DNA of 64,000 bases from Formicarius rufipectus. Its lineage: Eukaryota > Chordata > Aves > Passeriformes > Formicariidae. Below are positions 37,883 through 50,480 of this stretch, one piece after another. The notes under the pieces are model-generated. The model worked only from the letters and a program-made list of their open reading frames with translations. It had not been told where the DNA came from and did not search any database. Location: positions 5,085,016 to 5,149,015 of the forward strand of contig VXAU01000197.1 in the NCBI GenBank assembly GCA_013399695.1, read 5' to 3'. Positions within the stretch are counted from its first letter, which is position 1. Each line of letters starts with the position of its first letter. A program made the translations under genes and the position numbers.

Positions 37883-37964
37883 GTGAGTGTTGCCTCTGGC
37901 TGCGGGGAGCGGGAGCTGGGCCAGGTTTGGAGAGTTTCCTGGGCGGTGAGCGACCGTGGCACCG

Positions 37965-37987
37965 TGTGTGTGTGTGTCTGTGTCTGT
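37965..37987. repeat. (TG)n microsatellite with TC interruptions
   Basis: Seven TG-type units followed by CTG-interrupted copies, about 80 nt downstream of exon 4. UG repeats can bind splicing factors such as CELF and TDP-43 proteins, but no effect on this exon can be shown. Confidence 0.7.
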
Positions 37988-40900
37988 CAGAAGGAAGTGT
38001 GCTGCTGGCCCAGACCTCTCGCTGGCAGAGCACCAAGGCAGGAAGCAAAGTGGCTGAGCTGAGTATTGAAACACAGGCAGACACACACACAGAGCCCTCT
38101 TTGGAGAGCCTTAACCCTTTGGGTCCTTCCTCACGCGCTGCAGTGGAGCTGGAGGGTGGAAGGGGCTCCAGCATAGTCTGCCTCCACCCGGGGTGCTGAT
38201 GGCTTTGTCTGCTGGTGGCAGCCACAGCTCTGGGGCTGTGAGGCTGCTGCCTGCACAGCCAGCCCTGAGGTGCTGTTTGGAGGGGTGGGTGCCTGGACTC
38301 TGCTCTGTCCCACCTGCTATAAAGGAAGGAGGGTGCTGGAGGGTGCTCTGTGAGCACAGCCTGGCCACAGCTGGGATGACATGCAGGTATTGGAACTTGC
38401 ATAGGTCCTATTTCAGTCTCCCTCATGCACGGGAAGGTTAAGAATGACTTAGAATAAATTGCCAATTTTGGACTGTCACCTCATCCAGCAAAAAATCCAT
38501 CTGTAAGTCAAAGGACTGGTTGCTGGAAGGGTGGCTGGAAACAAACCCCGAAGGGCTGAGTCCTGGAGAAGGGCGCCTGGAAAAGATGCCCTGACAGAAA
38601 TGTTGCTGGAAGGATCAGACCCAGTGTGACAGAGCGTCTCCTGCTTTGCACCAGCCGTGGAGTGCGGTGCAGGGAGCCATTCCTGGGAGGTGGGAGCAGG
38701 CAGCTCACAGTCTTTGGCAGCTGTAATTTGGACCTGCCTTGTGGAGGAGGTACTAATCGCCGTCTTCCTCGGTGCATAAGGGAGAGGTCACAGGGGAATT
38801 ACTGTACGTGTCAAAGCCCGCTTCCTTGTTGGGGAGGTAACACTCATTATTTTTCCTCTGAGTCACCAGGGTCAAACCCTTTGCTCTTTCTGCTCTGAAG
38901 ATTGGCAGTGCCTGGGGTTGATGCTTTCTCATCCTAAAGATATTGCATTTCCTTTCCTTCCTCCTCCCCCGTTGTGTGTTTTTTCCCTCCTGTTTTCCCT
39001 TTTTCAGTTGTTGATGCTTTGTCCCTGGGTGCTGACACTGCACAGGGGAGCTGTTGCAGAGCCCAGTGCCACCTTCCCTTACTTCTTGGAGGGCAGGGGA
39101 AAAGGGGAAACCTCTCTGAGAAAACCCTTCAAAACCCTGGCTGGGCTCTGTGTGCATCTTGCAGACTGTCTCATCCATCTGCCCAGAGAGAGACACCTCC
39201 CGTGGCCCGGCCCCCATGCCATGTCAGGCACTTCAGCACCCAGGATCTGCCAACGACCTGTGAGAGACAAGATGAATAGCCAGATCTTGAGTTGGAAAGG
39301 AAGCAGCTCCAGGAAGGAGAGCAGCTCTGCACTCTCTGCTCGATGCACCCACTTGCTCTCCCATGTTACACACCACACGCACCAGCCCTGGGGCTGCCCT
39401 GGAGTCTCCTGTAGGAGAAGTTGAGCATCCTGGTGCCCATGCAGTCTCTGCAAGGAGAGGTGTGGCTGTCAGTGAAACGCAGGCTCCTCTGTCGCTGTGA
39501 GCTCTGCTTGGAGCCCTTGCTCTGGCTGTTTGGAGAGCTCTGGTCAGTGTGTTTGGAGCAGAGATGGTGCTGGATGCATGCTGGCTCGGGGGCAGGCAAC
39601 GTGCTGGGATTGATGGGGAGAGAGGAGAGGCCACAGTGGAAATCAGTCAGTCATGGCAGAGAGGCTGGAGGTTACCAGGACTCAAGTGCTGCTGGCAGGA
39701 TGGAGCTGGAGGCCCAGGAATTCCTGGGAAGCAGGGATCCAGTTCAGGTCTTGGGATGCTGGTGCTCCCACTTATGTCAGGAGGAGATTGAGTCAGTAAA
39801 CCAGGACTCTGCTCACTTCATCCCTCCAGTGTAGCGGTCATAAAGAATGACCCCATGTTTTCCCCAGGGAGAAATGTCTTTTAAATGCATAGTCTGAACC
39901 CTGCAGTGGCCAGAAAGCAATCGAGACCTTTCATTCTGTTTTATTTCTAAAGAGCTTTAAGTAAATCCAGGGCTTTTCCAGTAATAGCTTTGCACTGCAG
40001 TTATGTTTTTCTTAAATGTCATCCCCAAGAGAAATGCATTGCATGTCCCTAACCCCTGAAAAGCGCTGTGGATGTTTTGAACATGTCCCATCACCCATCT
40101 GACCTGTCAGCTTTACTTCTGCTTACACACTGAGAAAGGTGGAATTCTGTGCAGATTGCAGAGAGCTCTGAGGAAAGATGCTGTTTCACAGCCTGTTGAG
40201 AATAAAGTTTCTCTAACTGTTTAATCTGTGAGGTAGGTTCTCTGTGGGTGGGTAGAACTTGTCTCCTGGGCTTCCTCCACTGCATGGGAGGAGTTACGGC
40301 ACTGAGGCTGTTGTGCAGACAGAAATCTCTTTGAGGTGCTGGTGTCATATAGATCTCGGTTTTGGGTCCCGGAGTTCCTCATTTCTGAGTGTTTGGGCTT
40401 TTCTTTCAAAGTGATGTGTTCCAGTGCTTCTCTGCTAACACTTTGGTTTACTTGCTAAGAATTTAAGTGGCTGTTTATATCGTAGATAGGTCCTAGTGGA
40501 AAGGAATCATCAGCTTTTGGTGAGCTAGGTAACATCACGGCATTCATAATGTCCATGTGCACGTGAGCATCTTCTAATCCAGGTCCAAATCAAAATGTTA
40601 ATTCCACTGCTTCTCCCAGGAGGAAGGTCTCTGTGACCCACCACATGCCAGGTTCTTTGCTTTGATTTTTATGGGCAAAGAGGGAAGAGAGACACTTTTA
40701 TTTATCCGTATTTCCAGTTCCTGCGGTCTTCTTCCAAGAGGCAGTCACTGGTCAAGGCTACCCAGCAGTTCCTCCAGTCAGGCCTTTCTAGAGTGACTGC
40801 GGACGTGATGCTGCGGAGCTGTGGCTTGATTTCTTCTCTCAGTGGTGCAGACCTGCCTCTCTGGAGCTACGTGAGGAGACGGATGTCTCTGTGTTACTCT

Positions 40901-42529
40901 GAGCTTTCCAAGCGTGAAGTTCACAGCCAGCACTGAGCCTGGAGTCAAACCAGCAGATCTGAGAGGATTTGCGATAGCAACATCCCTGGGGAAGGGCCAC
41001 CACTGAGAACATGTCTCTTTCACAAGTCCCCTCTCATCTGCCCTGGCTCTGCCAGCATGGGGTGGCCGAGGTGTCTTCTGGCAGGCTGTCCCCTGGCACT
41101 CTTGCAGCTTGTCATCCCCTCACCAGGTAACAGATCCCTCCTGGAACACAGCAGTTCCTCTCACTGTGTCTTTGTGCCTGGGAATTATGGTGCCTCTGTG
41201 TGCCCCTTCTGCCCAGGGATTATGTGTGCTTTCCCAGCAAAGAGGGACATGTCCACGGATGGCCAGAAAAAGAAGCTGATGATTTGCTGGTGCCAAGATG
41301 CAGGAGTGATGCGTTGAAGAGAGTAGGGAGAGCTGCACCCAGTCTCTGTTCTGTGAACATCGATGTGGCTGTCCCAGCATGTGACAGGGGAGAGGTGAAG
41401 CAGTGTCTGTTTTACAGAGCAGTGGAGACAGGCTGGTGTAGAAAAACAAACTTCTGTGCCAAGCATCTGTGATGGTTATGAGGAGATACCACAGAGGAGG
41501 TGAGAGTAACACCTTTTTCAAACTGGAGGAGAAAGGAGCCCACCCCGTTTGCAGGTCCTGTCCCCTCCAGTGCTGCTCACCTGATTAAGCAGATGCTCAG
41601 CAGATGTTTTGCTCTTTTCCTGTGTTTAATCTGAGATGAAACTGAGTGAACCCAGAGCACATAGCCTCAGGCCTATGACCACAGTTGTATCCGTGGCCAG
41701 GACACTGCCTTCAGCCAGGAGCTGCATGTCACATGTCCCTCTGCCTGTGTTTGGCCACAGATGTTAGATGCTCACAGCTGGTTTGGGGAAGATTTGTGGA
41801 TGAACTGCTTGAGTACTTGTGATATTTCTGTGCCTGGACCTGCACTGTGCTTATGAGGTGCCCAGTTGCTGGTGATGGTTGGGCCATGGCAAGCTTTTGG
41901 TTAGTCCAGTCTTGGACATGTTAACAGCAGCTTAGACAATGACCAGAAGTGTTGAAGGCCTTAATCCTGAGCATCCTGCTGGCCTGCTGATGTGGACACA
42001 GCTGATGGCAGGTCATGGAGTGTGGCCTGAGCTGGGAGTCACAGTAGGTGGGATTGAGCACAGTCTCTGTGGTTGGTATCTCTCCCTCCCAGAGGTGGGA
42101 CTCTGTATCATGGCAGGTTCCTGAGGGTACATCACCCTGCAGATGGGAAGGCAGAGGTAGCAGGGGCAATGACCAGGTGAAGTTGACCAGGGATGGTTGC
42201 AGCTCTCCTGACTCTCCATGGAGGTCCCTGCCATGTCCCCACTGAGGATGTGGGGGGCAGAGCAGCCCCATGATGGATGCTTACAACTGTTGTTGGAGAC
42301 AACCACCATCACTGGGCTCTCCAAAGTGCAACCCTGGAGAAAACGCTCATCCTGCTGGAGCTCTTCTGAAGGACAGACAAACATTGCTGTACACACGGGT
42401 GCTGGGGGACTGCAGGACATGCGCTGGGGCCAGCCCACCCCTGGCATTGCTCTAAACCCCAGGGGTGAACACTCCTCCTGCCCGCAGTTGCCCGTGCTTG
42501 GCTCCCTGGGAGGGCTCAGGCAGGCTTTT

Positions 42530-42890
42530 GCCGCGTAGACATAACAACTTGCGGCGCACAGACTGTCTCTTCCCGCTGCCCAAGCCCCCCTTCTCCCCTC
42601 GCCTCCCCCGTGTCATATGTTCCGAGGCGCACTGCGTTTTTCACTCGGTGAATAACAGCCACGTCCTCGCCGTGCCGTGTTTATCCGGACGACGTCGCAA
42701 ATTGCCTGCTCGGAGCCAGCTCGCTCGAGCGCTGCCTGCCCTCCCACGGGCTGAGCTGGGATGCTCCGGGACTGGAGCAGCACTGCCGGGAGCCAGCACC
42801 CTCCAGTGCGGCCGGGAGCGGGGCTGGGGACACGGGGACAACTGCCCGGGCTGCCAACCTGCACCCCGGCGGCGGCGCGGCTGCTGGGGT
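42530..42890. promoter_or_regulatory. Orphan CpG island just upstream of exon 5
   Basis: By hand count there are roughly three dozen CpGs in 360 bp, with GC-rich motifs such as CCGGCGGCGGCGCGG, and density falls sharply on both sides. An open + frame of 142 codons (42465-42893) crosses it but stops before exon 5 and has no known domain. CpG islands away from the main promoter often mark alternative promoters or active enhancers. That assignment is inference. Confidence 0.5.
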
Positions 42891-42948
42891 TGAGTTTCTA
42901 AATGTCAGTCTTCACTTTTTATACCTTCGCTTTTCTTATTTATTTCAG

Positions 42949-43001
42949 CCGTTATACAACCAGCCTTCAGACACCAGGCAGTACCATGAAAACATTAAAA
43001 T
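42949..43001 (+). CDS. NCOR2: NCOR2 coding exon 5 of window (53-nt exon)
   Basis: It has 17 codons, PLYNQPSDTRQYHENIK, plus two bases (AT) of a split Ile codon finished by exon 6. The acceptor is TATTTCAG|CCG and the donor AAAAT|GTAAGT. It is equivalent to human residues about 255-272 and appears identical from memory. Phase 0 in, phase 2 out: skipping this exon alone would shift the frame, while skipping it with exon 6 (53+67=120 nt) would not. An unspliced transcript meets a stop at once: the split codon becomes ATG and the next triplet, TAA at 43003-43005, ends translation. Confidence 0.97.
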
Positions 43002-43014
43002 GTAAGTATGTGGC

Positions 43015-43020
43015 AATAAA
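43015..43020 (+). promoter_or_regulatory. AATAAA hexamer immediately after the exon 5 donor (possible intronic poly-A signal)
   Basis: A canonical AATAAA starts 13 bp after the donor GT. A T-rich, GT-containing stretch follows within about 30 nt. It would allow intronic polyadenylation if the donor were not used, but many AATAAA hexamers are inactive. Confidence 0.25.
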
Positions 43021-43379
43021 GCTGTTTTAAATGTCAGGTTGGGCATTAGGCTGGAGCGGGAGGGATGCCAGCTCGCTCCCAGACCTGGATTAAAGCTGCT
43101 GGGGAGTTGTGAGCATCCTGTCAGAGCTGTTCTGGGTGCTCGAAGCAGCTCCAGGAGTCCCAGCAGTTGGGAGCCGTAGCTTCAGGCAGATGCTGAAGGT
43201 GCTGTTTGATTTTCTCGGGAGAGTGGATGCAGGTTGTGACCAGTCCCTTGATGTTTTCCCAGAGAACACTCAATCTTGAGTGCTTTCTTTTCTATTTCAC
43301 CAGTACTGAAGTACAAAAACAGCTGCCAGCATGTGTGTGTGTGTTTGCATGTGAGAAAGATGAGGTAAAATGGAAAGTT

Positions 43380-43790
43380 GCAATTACAATTAGATTTTCA
43401 TGAAGGACCTCTTGAATATCTAATAACAACTGGTTATTTCAAAGATACTTACCAAGACTTAGCAATCATCTAATTTGACTTATCACCTCAATACATGATT
43501 TAATCATCAGCATGCGTTTAATAACCACAGTGACTTCCTGAACATAGAAGAAATGTAACAGATAATGAGAATAGAGATAATTGTGATTATTGTTGGAAAT
43601 TTAAATAGTCAAACCAGATCTGAAACTTTTTATCTGCCTTGAATGAACTGATGATTGCTCTGAGCTGCCTGCAGCATGTCTATTTTGGTACAGGCTCGGT
43701 CAGCTGGCGATAATCATCTTTAATAATCTGTTAACAAAAGTTAATAATTTCTTTGCTTTTCAGTGGCATGTTAATTGATGCTGGGGAATT
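43380..43790. promoter_or_regulatory. AT-rich candidate conserved non-coding element
   Basis: About 400 bp of AT-rich, non-repetitive DNA with many ATAAT, TAATCAT and AATCATC cores (homeodomain, GATA or FOX-like), unlike the GC-rich flanks. No reading frame is supported. Enhancer function is inferred from composition only. Confidence 0.3.
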
Positions 43791-46700
43791 ACAGGGGGAG
43801 AATTCCTGTACCTTTGCTGTAGGGGAGCATGGTAGGAACTGGTGGTGTTTAGGGGCTGTCTTGTCCCCAAGGCTTGCAGTGAGGACGGTTTGTTGATGTG
43901 ACCCCACTGCTCACTGCCTGGCCCTGCTCTGTTCCTGCTCCACCCAAGGCTTCCTGTGTCATCCCAGCAATGCACTCGCTGTAAAACATTCAAACCCAGC
44001 ATCACCCCCAGCCCCTCACTTCCTGCAGGGTCTGCCTGTCAGTTTGGGGGGCTGACAACTGATAAACCACCTTGTGCAACACCAGGTGCTGGCCCAAGGA
44101 TGTGTTTTCTGTGTTGTTGGTTGTGTCTCACGCCTGGCACTGATGGTGCATGGAAGTCACCACTCTTGGGGACCCTCTCTTACCTTGAAGGGCCCTGTAG
44201 CCATCCTAATCCAGGCACTGAAGGTGGCAATTTCAAGCTGGTGGCTAGTTTTGTCCTTGAAAGAATGAGTTAAAAGTAGATCCAGATACTTCACCCACTC
44301 TCCATTCCCTTGCCAATATTTGTGGGTTTGTGATCACATTTTCCTGTGATTTAAACAATTTCCTGTCCTGGGTTGCTGCCTGAATGACAGGCACAAACAA
44401 GAGGGAGCTGACTGCGCAGGTCAGGAGCGAAACTCTTGGCAAGAGGCGAAGCCCCATCAGAGCAGCTTCCCATGCCATGGGAGCATGTGCTCCCCTCCAC
44501 CCCTGCCTCTGTAGGCATCTGTAGGGTTATCCCCAGCCCCGGCAGCCCCTGTAGTGGTGGCAGTGACAGACCAGGGAGAGGTTGGAACAGGCAGGCTCGG
44601 GGTTAATGTTCGCTGTGATTAACGCTGCAAAAATACGGGAAGGAAACCACACATTTTAATGAAAAGCCTCCATCTCCTCCTTCCAGAAAGCTGGCAATTA
44701 GCTGCCTTCAGCTGGTTATTGATGCCAGCCGAGCACAGTCACAGATCTAGGTCAGCAATCTGAGCGATCTGGGCTAGAGATGTTGGCTGCTTTTGGCCAC
44801 GGGTCGGTCTCAGAGGTCCTGGGATCTGATCTGCACTTTGCTACTTGTTGATGGACATGCAGAGAAATCCGTGTGTCCTTTCTTCTGTCTCTGCATCACT
44901 GCTGCACATTAAAGGATGTTTGGATGCTTGGGAGGCAGATAGGAAATCAAGATTTCAATGATTCTTCCCAACAAATGATTCAGGGTCCTTTGGGCAAGAG
45001 AAAAAGATACTGAACATCACTGTTTTGACCAAGTCATGCTCGGTTGCTCACATCCAATCTATAACCCATGGGCTGCATTTGAAGATATTTTATGTCTTTT
45101 CCTGGTCTTTAATGTTTGTGCCTTTCTGCTTCAGAAGAGCAGCTTCTGCTCCATAGCCTGGAGGTGGCTGTTTCCATAGGAGCTGGAGTAAATCCTCAGG
45201 GTGTGGAGAGACACCAGCCAGATGTATTAGAGCAGCAGGACAGCTGCCAGGACACCACAGGTTATATTTTGCCAAGGTGTAATTGGATGCAGATTCTCCT
45301 GAGCGGCTTCACCCTATGCAGATTTAGCCATGATGAAAAAGTCCTTTTGGCAGGTTGCTGGAGAATCATCTGGGTTTTGATTCTGTCCACAAACCCTCAT
45401 TGCATCCTGGCTGTGTTGTGTCAAATGGAAACTGGTGCCATGTGAAGCTGGTTTGGAGCTTCATACCTGGGTACAATATGGCTGGGCTGATAACTATCAC
45501 AAATACCTTTTATAGGTTGCTTTGGGGTGTTTTTTTTAAACGTTTCCTGGTGTGGATTTTTTTTTTTCTCAGTTGAGTGTTTGCAAATGTCAGTGAGAAG
45601 GCATTTGAATATCACAAAGCCAGAATTCCTCGATTTCTCCACAGCTATACTCTCTGCCTTGCGACACTCATTTAATTCTCCCTTCTTGTTTGCTTTGCTT
45701 TTCAGTTGGGATGAGTCACGTATGCTAATAGAGCTGACTGGGGACTTACCAGGAGAATTTCTACTCTTACTGAAATGTTACCGGTCTCTTATTTTCGTGG
45801 AGTTTTATGGCCTGTCTCCTATTCAGTACAGTTAAAATTAATTTCATGCCCCAGTTCATTCCAGTGTTTGCAGCTTCAAAAGCTTTTAAGTCCTATTTAG
45901 CTGCCTGGCTGTGCTCTGTTACCCGTCTGCGTGGTCCCTTCGGTTCACCTGTGAGTGCAGGCTTTGAGCAAACATGGTTAATTTTGTATGCTACATCTGC
46001 CACGGGATCCAAGGCACCCTTGAGTGGTTTGTTCCAAAGACTTGACCTACCTTTGATGGGACTGTGTCCTTTCTGTTTGAAATACCTGCTTTGTCAGAGG
46101 GAAGGGCTCTGCCAGTCTTTCATCAGGAAAGAAGAGAAGAAAGATGGCATTTAGTGCCCTCATTTTGTGGGGATGGGGTGAGCTTTGCTCCTGTAGCTGG
46201 CTTGGCCCTTGCTGTTTTTCAAGGTAGGAATTTTTTTAACTTAGCAACAGACCAAGTTCCTTCCAGATGAGTCACAGTGCTGAACACAACTGGAGACCAC
46301 TTGAGTATCTCTGCATCAGTTGGGGAGGTTACAAAGACCCCTTTTTTTACATTTTGATGAAATAGAACGAACACAGAAGGCACTTACTGGTGCACCAGTG
46401 AAGCACCAGTGAATCTGATCAAGGTCTCTTGTTTCAGTACTTTGCCAGATGGATGTACAAGGATGAGAGATGCCCTTCCCATCCTGTCATGGTAGTGACT
46501 TTGTGTATTCCCCAGACTCCTGACTCCAAAGATATTAACCTTCTTTTCTCCAAGTGTTTGAAAAATGACAAGATGTTGTTCACATGAGCAGGATCAATTA
46601 CCTGCTCTCTGTCTGGAGAGATAGTCTCCAAGGGGGCCTTCATCTCTACAGAGTGAGATTCCTGCTCGGTCAGCCATGAAAAACAGACTGGGTAGGACTC

Positions 46701-49700
46701 TCCACCCCCCTTTTCCAAAGCAGTCATCTTGCAATCATCTTCTGTGAGATTTGTATTTGAAAGCAAAATGTGAGCTCCTGAGCCTTGGAAAAGCATGGAG
46801 AAGGAAAAGTGAAGAGCCCACGGGTAAGCACTTGCAAGGTGCTCTTCACAGGGTTTGCTTTAAACCTTCCCTTTGAGAGCTGCTTCTTGCTGTTACATTG
46901 AAGTTCAGGAATGTCAGGGTGAAACCAGGCTGCATCCCCTTGAGATGCTTGGAGAGGTGTTGAGGAACCAGAGTCTGAGTGTAAAGTTAAAGCAGATCAA
47001 GAGCTTGGTGTGATTTGAGTTTTTTCATGTGCCCAGATCCAGTGGCAGCAGAGCTGAGTGTACTGTTACTATTTGCACATCTGGGTTGCTATCTGCAGCT
47101 GAGTCCTCCTGAGGGAGAGAGTGGGAACTTTACCTCTGCAGAATCAAGATCTGAAGTCAGGATTTTGAGAGGTTTTGGAGCTTCTGAATATCTTTTGTTT
47201 TCTTAATGCCCCCACCCCCAAAAGAGCAGAAAAAGCTTTCTTCTGAAAACCTCACAACTGCAGCTTTCAAAATTACTTGTCACGTTGGGGAATTTAAGTC
47301 ATCTTTTCATTACTTGCTGTTTAGGAGATTTAGTAGCACTGGATTGCCTCTAAATTCATAGTTGAAGCCTGACATGTAACACAAATGTTCTTTCAAACCT
47401 TGTCATTACTAATGCATTCTCTTTCAGGTCCTTTTTATTAGTGCTCGTAGACATTTTCCTCATTAGAAATTCACCTAGCAGCTCCCCGCTCATCCCATTC
47501 AAGGTTTCTCGTCTCTTTTATTCTCTATTGGCATGCACCAAGGCAGCAGCATTACCTGGTGATGAATTACTAAATGATGGAGACACACACTGCAACCTTC
47601 TCCTTCTTCCTCTTCCCAGTGAAAAGCCAGTACTGGTTTTGAGGGGAGCTATCTTGGAACATTTGGACTTGCAGTGTCAGCTTGGGCTTCAGGGGAAGAC
47701 AGAGGTGTAAGACAGGTGCCTGACTGATGGCCAGAAATGCTTCTGCACTTGCATTTGTCTCATTTTCGTCCTGAGCTCGTAGGTGCTAAAGAGGATGGGT
47801 AGGAATTTGGAACTGTGGTTGTGAATGTAGCTGCTGCCCAGTGGGTCACTTGAGCATCTTCACCAGGAGATGGCACAGGGATGGGGCAGGTGGTGCTGGG
47901 GGTCTGGCCAGTGCAAGCTCTGATAGCCAGGCACCCGTGTTGGCCAAGGCATCTCCTCCTGGGAGCATCTCACTGGCCTCAGCGTGTGACCCACTGACTT
48001 AGCAGCACAAACTGCTGCATGAGTTGCAGTGCTGAGTTTGGACCTCCAATGCTGAGTGCAGTTTGGAGCCAGAGAGGCCATGATTGAGAGGATGGGAGAC
48101 CTTGAGGTGGCTGCTTTCTCTTGAGCTTTGTTTCTGGGCACAAACAGCCTTGCTTGACTGTACATCCAGAGTTACGAACCTCTGCCACTCTGCTCTCAGA
48201 GGCATTAATGGTGCTGGGGGTTTAGCCCATCCCTATGCTCAAGGGCTCTGGGGTTAGTTGACTAAATAAGTGCTTCACTTTTCTTCCCCAGAAAATATCA
48301 CTGACTGCTGCAGCTCCAAGCAGCCGGCTTTCCAGGAGCGTGCCCTGCCGTGGGGTTAGTAGGTTACAGTGTGTTAGCAGCTGGAGCTCTGTGCTCCAGC
48401 CGCTTCAGAGCGAGCAAGGGAATGTGTGTGGTGACCCGTGAACAGGGTGACCTGCTCCCTGCCCTCGCTGCGGGGTGTCCTGTGGCTGCAGGGAATCAGT
48501 GACTGCCCTCAGCTGTGCCTTGGCATCCTGGCGCCAGTGACAAACAGGAGCGGCCTCACCGGGGGGAGGGCAGAGCTGTTTTGGTCTCCATTGCCTCTTG
48601 GCTGGTTTCACCTCAGGCTGTTCCTGCTGTGCTCCTCTGGTCCCCTGATTTGCAGGTCGGAGATCTCCCTGTGCTTTGTTTGGCTGGAGTTGCCAGAAGC
48701 TTCCTCCATGGTCCATCCTGCTGTGCAGTGGCGTTGCCAGCTGCTCGCTGCCTCCTTCCCCTTGCTCTTTGCAGCTTGGTCCCTACTTTGTTTGCCTTGG
48801 CTGTTTGATGAAAGGCGTTCCTGTGTAATTAAATACCCCTGATTAGTTTTGCTCAAATAGCAAACTTCCTTTCATCTCACCTTGCACCGACTGAGGGGCT
48901 CCACTGGCTCGGCCAGGTGTGCTGCAGTGCATTGGCTTTTTGTGTCCTTGGGAGCCTTATCCCCGGGTTTTGGCAGTGCCCACACGTGGGCACACACCAG
49001 CACTGACACGCATGTGTGCGTGCACATCCTTTTAGTGTTGCAGCCTCCAGAAGGATCGTGGCCAAGTCATTCGTGTGGACCCGAGCCAAGTAACTCAAAA
49101 GTCAGAGTTACAGGTTCTCTCCTTGACTGGCTCCATTGTGAAAGCCATAAAACAAAAACAACCTTGGGCCAAGCCAGTGAAGGTGGAAGTGGCTGCTCCC
49201 ACAGGGCTCACTTTGCTTCGCTCAGAGGGGGGAGATGGGTTTCACTCTGCAGTTTGGATGCTGGCTCCAAGAATCATGCTCTGGTGTGGGCTCACCAGTC
49301 AGGGTAGTGGGGGATGAGCATGAGTTATACAAGGATAAAACCCTATTGCAGAATCACACCCAAAATTAGAGACATTGTGTGAATCCTGCTTCCTGGGCTG
49401 TCTGGAGGCAGCACTGTGCCTGGCATCTGCAGAAGCTCGCGTGGTCAGTGTCTTCCTGGAGAAGGCTGTGGTGTGTGACCCACGCTGGCTTGTCTCCCAC
49501 TCCCTGCAGAGAAGCAGAGAGGTTGCAGGAAAAGCTCCTCTGGTGATCAAAGGCTGGAATTAGCGTTTGTCACAGAGAAGGTAACTGCACGTGGTGTCCT
49601 AAGCCTGGAGGAGAGCTGCCATCAGAGAGAAGCGTTGGACTGGGGCTGCACTGAGCAGGCAAGTGGGAAATGGCAGCTGGTGCTGGGGGATGCTTTGTGA

Positions 49701-50339
49701 AGCTGAGGGCCCACCAGAAGCAAGGTCCTTGCCCATGGGTACACCAGGGATCCCACGGGGAAGTCAGGAATGCGGATGAGCGCCATCCATTAAATGAATG
49801 GTTGACCACAGGGATGGGGATGTGCCATCTGGCAGCCTCCAAACACCAGCTCAGCAGGGGCTGTGTGTCTGTCCCAGCCTGCCCTGTCCATAGGGACACC
49901 GCAAAGCACAGGGCAGGGAGCCCGCGTGTTCTCCCCACCCGCTGTGGTGAGACGTGCCAGCCCAGCAATACTTAAAACTGCCCACAAGAGTCACTGTTGC
50001 TTTATTTAAGGAGCCTCCATTCGTCCTGCCTTGGGAGCTGCCTGATGTCTTCACCTCTTTGCGGTTCAGATCTCCATCCGTGGCGCTTTCCTTGTGCTCC
50101 AGAGGAGCCCGGGACCCAGGCTGGGGAGGTGGAGGATGCAGGAGGGCTGGCACCTTGCACAAGCGACCCCTCCCATGTGCCACTCCACAGGGGTTATTTC
50201 CGTGCCCGAGTGCCAGCAGGCAGCCCTCACCTTCCCTCCTGTGCCGCAGTGGTTGTGCTCAGCTCCGCGATTTGCCCAGGGAGCGCAGCGTGTGCCTCCG
50301 AGCCATGTGGCCCGAATTAACCTCCCCGAGAACGGTTTC

Positions 50340-50480
50340 TAAGTAACAGCAGTACATGTAGCAAGATAAACTGTGAAGCCTATTTATATTTACCGAGATT
50401 GTATTAACCTTTGAAAGGTTGACCTTATGCAAAAACAAAACAAAAAAGATAAAGTGGCAAAAAACATTCAGGGCATGAGG
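50340..50480. promoter_or_regulatory. AT-rich block with AAGGT/ACCTT palindromes (nuclear-receptor-like half-sites)
   Basis: AACCTTT-G-AAAGGTT at 50406-50420 is a perfect inverted repeat with a one-base centre. It is followed by GACCTT (50421-50426), so three AAGGT-type half-sites lie within 21 bp. This resembles composite nuclear-receptor or HNF4-like sites. Binding is not demonstrated. Confidence 0.3.

Larger units (their letters stand above)
37883..42948 (+). other. NCOR2: NCOR2 intron (5.1 kb, phase 0)
   Basis: It runs from GTGAGT at 37883 to TATTTCAG at 42941-42948. It starts with a TG-rich run (about 37965-37987) and ends with the densest CpG cluster of the window (42530-42890). The middle is ordinary GC-rich intron with no supported gene. 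Confidence 0.85.

Noticed and set aside
37437..38465. 342-codon minus-strand open frame, the longest in the window
   Set aside because: It runs antisense across NCOR2 exon 4 and the CpG-rich patch, is dominated by Pro, Ser, Arg and a Glu/Arg run from the CCT repeat, and shows no domain. GC-rich DNA depletes stop codons and explains it.
42465..42893. 142-codon + frame across the CpG island, considered as an alternative first coding exon
   Set aside because: It stops before exon 5 without a joining donor into the NCOR2 frame, and is Arg/Pro/Cys-rich as expected for CpG-island DNA. The island itself is kept as a finding.
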